Positions 6,378-10,667 of a DNA stretch of 10,667 nt are shown here, in pieces. The translations under genes were made by a program, and so were the position numbers. The notes under the pieces are model-generated. The model had not been told where the DNA came from, did no database searches, and saw nothing but the letters and a program-made list of their open reading frames with translations. Source of the DNA: Verrucomicrobiales bacterium. Lineage in GTDB: Bacteria; Verrucomicrobiota; Verrucomicrobiia; Limisphaerales; Palsa-1400. The stretch lies in NCBI GenBank assembly GCA_028293405.1, contig JAQGOW010000230.1, forward strand, positions 1 through 10,667. The letters are read 5' to 3'. How positions within the stretch are numbered: the stretch's first letter is position 1; each line of letters opens with the position of its first letter.

Positions 6378-7538
6378 ATGTCACCGCTGCGCATCATTCA
6401 TCTGAACTCGCTGCTCACCGGCGGCGGGACCGATGATCAATGTGTGAAAGTCGCGCACGGCCTGCAGCAACTCGGTCAGGACGTTCGCATCGCCGGCCCC
6501 GCAGGCCGCGATTTTTCGAGAATCATCGACGCGTTAAACGTGCCGTTCTGCAACACGGGCGACACAAAATCGAAAACCAAATTCATTTTGCGTGCGGCAA
6601 AATTCATTCGTGAATTCAACCCGCACATCGTTCATGGCCACCACGGTCGCGACATTTGGCCGACGATCATGGCAACGCGTCTTTCGGGTGTCCGACCAAA
6701 ACTCGTCCTCACGCGCCACATGGCCAAAAGCCCGAGTTCGTGGGCGAGTCGCAAGTTTATGTTGGCGCAATGCGACGCGGTGATTGTCGTTTCGAATTTC
6801 GTCGAGAAAATCTTGACGCAAGGAATGGACGATCGGAATTCACCGGAGCGCGAACGCTGTCATCGCCCGCCGATTGAGGGTGATTTTAAAAAAATCCACG
6901 TCATCTACCCCGGCATCGACACTACGAAATTTCGGCCAGCCCTTGCGGACGCAAAACGCAATCAACTTGGGTTGAAGCCCGAACACTTCGCCTTCGCAGT
7001 GACCGGTGGTTACCACGGTCCACGTGGCAAAGGGCAACGTGAATTCCTCCGTGCCGCGGCATCGATTCACAACAAAATCCCGAACGCCCGATTCCTCATC
7101 ATCGGCCGTGGCAACATGGAATCGACGCTCAAAGCCGACATCGAACAACTCGGTTTGCAGGGCAAGGCGTGGCTCACAGGTCAAATGTCCGACATGCCGC
7201 AGGTGATGAACGCGATTGATTGCCTCGTCCATCCGCAAATCGGAACTGAAGCGCTCGCGCTCGTTTTGTGCGAAGCCTACGCCTGCGGCAAACCCGTGAT
7301 CGCCAGCGACCTCGACGGCATTCCGGAAGCGTTCGTCATCGGCAATCTCGGCCAGCTCGTCCCGCCTGAGGACGTCAACAAACTCGCCGAAGCCATGGTT
7401 GCGCAGGTGAATGCGCCCAGACCGACTGACGCACAAAAGAACGAAATGCACGCGCGAGTTGAAGGTCGGTTCTCGCTGCAGCGCGCCGCATCGGAAACTT
7501 TGGCGCTCTACCGCGGACTCGTTGCTTCAAAAATCTAA
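6378..7538 (+). CDS. GT4 glycosyltransferase
   Basis: This 386-residue GT-B glycosyltransferase of family 4 would use a nucleotide-activated sugar and retain its configuration. The N-terminal domain starts with RIIHLNSLLTGGG, where the glycine-rich loop is typical of the acceptor domain. The C-terminal donor domain starts around IYPGID and contains the EX7E motif at Glu291/Glu299, followed by ACGKPVIASDLDGIPE, the standard nucleotide-sugar site. It follows the second GT2 by three bases with no visible Shine-Dalgarno, which fits reading by coupled ribosomes. An unusual stretch of about 19 residues rich in Arg, Pro and Glu (about residues 152-170) sits in the linker where relatives have two or three residues. 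It may add the last sugar of the glycan; the acceptor is unknown. Confidence 0.88.
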   Translation: MSPLRIIHLNSLLTGGGTDDQCVKVAHGLQQLGQDVRIAGPAGRDFSRIIDALNVPFCNTGDTKSKTKFILRAAKFIREFNPHIVHGHHGRDIWPTIMATRLSGVRPKLVLTRHMAKSPSSWASRKFMLAQCDAVIVVSNFVEKILTQGMDDRNSPERERCHRPPIEGDFKKIHVIYPGIDTTKFRPALADAKRNQLGLKPEHFAFAVTGGYHGPRGKGQREFLRAAASIHNKIPNARFLIIGRGNMESTLKADIEQLGLQGKAWLTGQMSDMPQVMNAIDCLVHPQIGTEALALVLCEAYACGKPVIASDLDGIPEAFVIGNLGQLVPPEDVNKLAEAMVAQVNAPRPTDAQKNEMHARVEGRFSLQRAASETLALYRGLVASKI

Positions 7539-7548
7539 GCGGTTTTAT

Positions 7549-7577
7549 TTGATACATTTGCGCCTTTTCGGTATGAC
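7549..7577 (+). promoter_or_regulatory. Possible internal sigma70-type promoter before plsY
   Basis: TTGATA (7549-7554, five of six to consensus) and TATGAC (7572-7577, four of six) are separated by exactly 17 bases in the 51-bp gap between the GT4 gene and plsY. Transcription would start near 7584, only about six bases before the plsY ATG, giving a nearly leaderless message. That agrees with the absence of a Shine-Dalgarno there. It would let plsY and the fusion gene be expressed apart from the glycosyltransferases. Confidence 0.35.
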
Positions 7578-7589
7578 TTCGCCGTATAG

Positions 7590-8243
7590 ATGCATTGGTT
7601 CCTCGCTCAGATTGAACCTTTTAGGAGCCACCCCGGGTTGGGAACGCTCATTGGGTATTTTTTCGGCTGTTTCACCACCGGATATTATTTAGTCCGTTGG
7701 CGCACTGGGCAGGATATCCGTGAAATCGGCAGTGGCAGTTGCGGAGCGCGCAATGTCGGTCGACAACTCGGCAAAGTCGGTTTTTTTCTGACCGTTTTGG
7801 GTGATCTCGCAAAAGGCGGTGCGGCCGTTCTCTTGACACGTTACCTGACGGACAACGAAACCGCTGTTCTCTGGGCAATGATCGGAGTGGTGGTTGGGCA
7901 CATTTGGCCGGTGCAACTTGGATTTCGCGGCGGTAAAGGCATCGCAGCCTGCATGGGCGCGCTCAGTTTTATTTCGTTCCCGCTGGCGCTTTCCTACTGC
8001 GGACTGGCGCTGTTTGGGCGGTTGATCATCCACAAGAGCGTTCTTCCCGGCATGATCGCTTTTGCGCTGTTGCCCGCGCTCGCTTACTTGATGAAGTTCA
8101 ATTCCCAATTTATCGCGGCCATTTCCGTTCTTGCCTGTATTATTTTGACTGCTCACTATCGCAACGTGATTCAGGAGATCAACCAACTGCTGTCGCGACA
8201 TGGCAAAGTCGAGGCGCAACCCAAGGCAGAATCAACGAAATGA
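7590..8243 (+). CDS. plsY: Glycerol-3-phosphate acyltransferase PlsY
   Basis: PlsY is an inner-membrane enzyme that moves an acyl chain from acyl-phosphate to glycerol-3-phosphate, making lysophosphatidic acid, the first step of phospholipid synthesis in most bacteria. The 217-residue protein is hydrophobic throughout, with several membrane segments. Motif 1 is GSGSCGARNVGR (47-58); the essential serine (48) and arginine (58) are kept, although the usual N-I-G-A-T is altered. Motif 2 is GHIWPVQLGFRGGKG (103-117), the glycine-rich phosphate loop. Motif 3 keeps His189 and Asn192, but the following segment is longer than normal and lacks the usual R-L-x-x-G-x-E spacing. GDLAKG matches the conserved D-x-x-K-G. 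The gene overlaps the next by four bases (ATGA), so the two are coupled. Altered motifs 1 and 3 leave room for a changed acceptor. Confidence 0.9.
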   Translation: MHWFLAQIEPFRSHPGLGTLIGYFFGCFTTGYYLVRWRTGQDIREIGSGSCGARNVGRQLGKVGFFLTVLGDLAKGGAAVLLTRYLTDNETAVLWAMIGVVVGHIWPVQLGFRGGKGIAACMGALSFISFPLALSYCGLALFGRLIIHKSVLPGMIAFALLPALAYLMKFNSQFIAAISVLACIILTAHYRNVIQEINQLLSRHGKVEAQPKAESTK

Positions 8244-9880
8244 ACATTAACGACCGCCCTCCGCTCCAGTTCAAAATCGCGTCGGAAGAATCGGAGTTCG
8301 AGCAAATCCACCAGCTCAATTACAAGACGTTCGTCGAAGAAATTCCGCAGCACCAACCTTCGACCACGCCGCGTCTCGTTGATAAATTCCACGCCGAGAA
8401 TACGTATCTCATTTGCCTGTGCGGCGGACAACTCGTCGGCATGATGGCGGTGCGCGGCAATCGACCATTTTCTCTCGACCAAAAACTCGCGAGCCTGGAT
8501 GAACATCTTCCGAAACGTCAGAAGCCTTGTGAAATCCGGTTGCTTGCGGTCGAAAAAGAATTTCGCTCCGGCCAGGTTTTTCGTGGACTGCTCGCGCTCC
8601 TTTGGCAACACGGGCTCGACCGCGGTTATGATCTCGCGGTGATTTCTGGAACAACCCGGCAAACGAAGTTGTATCGTCACCTCGGCTTCACACCATTCGG
8701 TCCGCTGCTTGGAACTGGCGATGCCATGTTTCAGCCGATGTATATCACGCTGGAAATTTTCGAGAATTACGCCGAAGAATTTTTTCGGGCGGGATTGAAG
8801 CAATCGGGTCCCGCAAATTTTCTGCCGGGTCCGGTCGGCATTCACAAGGACGTGCGCCGAGCGTTTGAACAACCGCCGCAATCGCACCGCAGCGATGGTT
8901 TCATGGCCGAAGTTACGGAGCTCAAAAATCGGCTGTGCACGATGGTCAATGCGAAGCACTGCCAGGTGCTCCTCGGTTCAGGCACACTGGGCAACGACAC
9001 GGTCGCCGCGCAACTTTCGTTGGAAAATAAGCCGGGCCTGGTTATCAGCAACGGTGAATTCGGCGATCGCCTTGCCGACCACGCCAAGCGCATGGGGTTG
9101 ACGTTCGACACGTTGAAACTTGCGTGGGGGCAGACTTACGACCTCGCCGCTATAAAACATTTTCTGCAACGCGCCCCGTCGGTCGGCTGGATCTGGTGTG
9201 TTCACGGCGAAACTTCGGTCGGCATGTTGAACCCGCTGGATGCGCTCAAAAATCTTTGCGCAAAACATAAAATCAAGTTGGCCGTCGATTGCATCAGCAC
9301 CATTGGACTCGTGCCAGTTAATCTCGAGGGCGTGTTCCTCGCGACGTCGGCGAGCGGAAAAGGGCTCGGTTCCTATCCGGGTCTGGCCATTGTTTTTTAT
9401 CAACACGAAATCGCGCCAACATCAAAACTGCCGCGCTACTTGGACATCGGCCTTTACGCCAAGTGCAACGGCATCGCGTTCACGCATTCATCGAATCTGT
9501 TGCGGGCGCTTGCCGCCGCTGTTCAACGCGTGAACTGGTCGGACAAATATAAAGATGTTAGTCAAACCAGTGCCTGGCTGCGCAGTCGGTTGCGCGAATC
9601 CGGATTTGATTTGATTGCCCCAGAAGAACATTCCGCGCCTGGCGTCGTCACGGTGGCGCTCCCAAAAGAAATCGATTCCGCCGCATTCGGTGCACAGCTT
9701 CAACAAGCGGGTTACTTGCTTAGCTGCGGCAGCGAATACCTGCGTTCGCGCAATTGGGTGCAGATTTGTTTGATGGGCGAATACTCGCGTCAAAAAATCA
9801 ACGAGCTTCTTTATTGGATGAAACGCTTCGGCACGCCGAAAGAAAAAGCGGTAGCGAAGGTTGAAGCGCAAGTTGCGTAA
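8240..9880 (+). CDS. Fusion: GNAT/FeeM-like acyltransferase domain + class V PLP aminotransferase
   Basis: This 546-residue protein joins two enzyme domains. Residues about 10-185 look like a GNAT fold: a start resembling the N-acyl amino acid synthase/autoinducer synthase group (Leu-Asn-Tyr-x-x-Phe-Val-Glu-Glu-Ile), a central EIRLLAV strand, and a LYRHLGFTPFG ending typical of GNAT enzymes. Residues about 190-546 form a complete class V aminotransferase of the alanine-glyoxylate/aminoethylphosphonate transaminase type: LPGPVG (195-200), SHRS-like entry, GSGT (246-249) for the cofactor phosphate, GETS (323-326), Asp350 for the pyridine nitrogen and Lys374 in SASGKGLGSYPG as the Schiff-base lysine. 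All key PLP residues are present, so activity is likely. The protein is probably cytosolic. The natural reading is amine production or consumption linked to N-acylation or acetylation. The start overlaps the plsY stop (ATGA), which ties it to lipid metabolism. The substrate is unknown. Confidence 0.8.
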   Translation: MNINDRPPLQFKIASEESEFEQIHQLNYKTFVEEIPQHQPSTTPRLVDKFHAENTYLICLCGGQLVGMMAVRGNRPFSLDQKLASLDEHLPKRQKPCEIRLLAVEKEFRSGQVFRGLLALLWQHGLDRGYDLAVISGTTRQTKLYRHLGFTPFGPLLGTGDAMFQPMYITLEIFENYAEEFFRAGLKQSGPANFLPGPVGIHKDVRRAFEQPPQSHRSDGFMAEVTELKNRLCTMVNAKHCQVLLGSGTLGNDTVAAQLSLENKPGLVISNGEFGDRLADHAKRMGLTFDTLKLAWGQTYDLAAIKHFLQRAPSVGWIWCVHGETSVGMLNPLDALKNLCAKHKIKLAVDCISTIGLVPVNLEGVFLATSASGKGLGSYPGLAIVFYQHEIAPTSKLPRYLDIGLYAKCNGIAFTHSSNLLRALAAAVQRVNWSDKYKDVSQTSAWLRSRLRESGFDLIAPEEHSAPGVVTVALPKEIDSAAFGAQLQQAGYLLSCGSEYLRSRNWVQICLMGEYSRQKINELLYWMKRFGTPKEKAVAKVEAQVA

Positions 9881-9912
9881 AGGAACGGTTATTTGATCGG
9901 CTGCTGCCGTAC

Positions 9913-10509
9913 TCAGTGCTTGGACGATTTTTCGTTTGCAGAAGCGACTTTCTTCTCGAACAGATCTATCACGGCCAATGTGATATCCAGCACCTCGCCG
10001 TTGGTGTGAAATAAAACGGTGTCGCGCGTTCCTCTGTAGCCAGCGTCTACTACCAGGTCGAATCGTCCCTTCGAGTATTCGCTGACGAGTTTCTCTACCG
10101 AATACTGGTCTCGGAACTTCGTCATCACATTGTTGCGCTTATCGAGAATTGCTGCGATTGGAGCCTTCGCATCTGCGACACGTTTTGCCATTGCGTCGTA
10201 TTCTGGATCTTTTGGTTCGGGTTTCGGCGGTGCGCCGAATACCGGGCGCATCGGAATCGACCGGAGATGCATATATTTCATTGTGAACTCCATCTGCAGC
10301 GACTGATAGGCGCGGATCTTTTCCTCAATTTCGGGCGACGCCTCGTCTTTCGTTGCTTCCTCGGCCTTGGCCTGGGTCCACTTGAAGATCGTCGTTTCGA
10401 TCTCTTGCTTGCTCGCAACTGCCCAACGAATTGGCTGCGGCTGATCGGCTGCGCGAAGATTACAGGCGAGGGCGACAAGGCACGTTGCGAATGTAAGCAG
10501 CTTTTTCAT
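9913..10509 (-). CDS. OmpH/Skp-like periplasmic protein
   Basis: The 198-residue product starts with a signal peptide (MKK then a hydrophobic run to about residue 15, probable cleavage near Ala20). Residues 35-80 and 105-145 are charged and helical, likely coiled coil. They are separated by a proline-rich segment (about 86-103) with the repeated pattern Pro-x-Pro. The C-terminal part, FDLVVDAG followed by VLFHTNGEVLDIT and a final helix (150-186), matches the Skp/OmpH pattern in which a Y/F-D-L-V strand and a D-I-T motif close the trimer body. Skp holds unfolded outer-membrane proteins in the periplasm. The ATG at 10509 is chosen over one at 10587 because it places the signal peptide at the N-terminus. 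A cysteine at 16 forms only a poor lipobox. It converges on the fusion gene with a 32-bp gap. The family call is moderate because the middle is divergent. Confidence 0.6.
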   Translation of the reverse strand: MKKLLTFATCLVALACNLRAADQPQPIRWAVASKQEIETTIFKWTQAKAEEATKDEASPEIEEKIRAYQSLQMEFTMKYMHLRSIPMRPVFGAPPKPEPKDPEYDAMAKRVADAKAPIAAILDKRNNVMTKFRDQYSVEKLVSEYSKGRFDLVVDAGYRGTRDTVLFHTNGEVLDITLAVIDLFEKKVASANEKSSKH

Positions 10510-10586
10510 AGAGGTCCGAGGTTCGGTGTGATGTGTCAACAAACTACCTTTTGCCCTCGCAATGCAACTGCAAAATCGTCCGAGCA

Positions 10587-10667
10587 CTAATGACCACCAG
10601 TCACTGTGTAGCCCTCGCGCCGGAGGTCCTCGGCCACATCCATCTCCATCTGCACGGCATTTTCGTA
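10587..10667 (-). CDS. 3' end of an unrecognised gene, minus strand
   Basis: Reading the minus strand from the window edge gives 26 in-frame codons and a TAG (10587-10589). The peptide is rich in acidic residues and ends in VTGGH. I do not recognise the family from this fragment. The codon pattern (G/C at many third positions) resembles the other genes, and the frame continues to the edge. It lies 77 bp upstream of the OmpH-like gene on the same strand and could share its transcript. Confidence 0.5.
   Translation of the reverse strand, partial: YENAVQMEMDVAEDLRREGYTVTGGH

Noticed and set aside
8171..8959. 262-codon minus-strand open frame over the fusion gene
   Set aside because: It is antisense to the GNAT domain and its junction with the aminotransferase; the product has no signature.
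9881..9912. Terminator between the convergent fusion and OmpH-like genes
   Set aside because: No stem with a following T-run could be found in the 32-bp gap.
10510..10587. Upstream ATG at 10587 for the OmpH-like gene
   Set aside because: It would bury the signal peptide 26 residues inside the protein and would start at the stop codon of the upstream gene's frame region; the ATG at 10509 starts directly with MKK and a hydrophobic stretch.

Overview
The window reads as a bacterial chromosome segment of moderate GC (roughly mid-50s %, judged by eye) that concerns the Gram-negative cell envelope. A periplasmic OmpH/Skp-like protein, an MsbA-like lipid exporter, a heptosyltransferase-type GT9 enzyme and a WaaE-like GT2 enzyme all imply an outer membrane with lipopolysaccharide or a related glycolipid. 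Weak or absent Shine-Dalgarno sequences, a GNAT/aminotransferase fusion and a polypurine-hairpin element of a kind I associate with Verrucomicrobiota suggest that phylum (Limisphaerales/Pedosphaerales-like). This is an inference, not an identification.

Layout. (1) 2-1432 (+): 3' part of a CLC chloride transporter with two CBS domains, cut by the window edge. (2) 1490-3364 (+): a full-length type IV ABC half-transporter of the MsbA type with an unusually long first external loop. (3) 3361-4422 (-): a GT9 heptosyltransferase-like enzyme whose stop codon overlaps the ABC transporter's stop in a shared TTAA. (4) 4423-4821: the only long non-coding stretch, about 400 bp between divergent genes. 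It holds a polypyrimidine/polypurine hairpin element, a possible promoter, an exact 10-bp-period tandem repeat and a perfect 14-bp palindrome three bases before the next start codon. (5) 4822-9880 (+): five tightly packed genes. These are a WaaE-like GT2, a second GT2 with a galactosyltransferase-type C-terminus, a GT4, the acyltransferase PlsY, and a 546-residue fusion of a GNAT-fold acyltransferase-like domain to a class V PLP aminotransferase. Several junctions overlap (GTGA, ATGA) or are a few bases apart. (6) 9913-10509 (-): a secreted OmpH/Skp-like protein, and 10587-10667 (-): the last 26 codons of an unrecognised gene.

How the genes may work together. The three or four glycosyltransferases would build the inner core or a short glycan on a lipid carrier, and the ABC protein would flip the lipid across the inner membrane. 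PlsY makes lysophosphatidic acid, the entry to phospholipid synthesis. The aminotransferase fusion is translationally coupled to plsY and is the least explained part of the window. It combines making or consuming an amine with transferring an acyl or acetyl group, which would suit an amino-lipid or an amine decoration of the glycolipid. Its substrate cannot be read from the sequence.

No tRNA, rRNA, CRISPR array, insertion sequence or phage gene was seen. No convincing intrinsic terminator was found.
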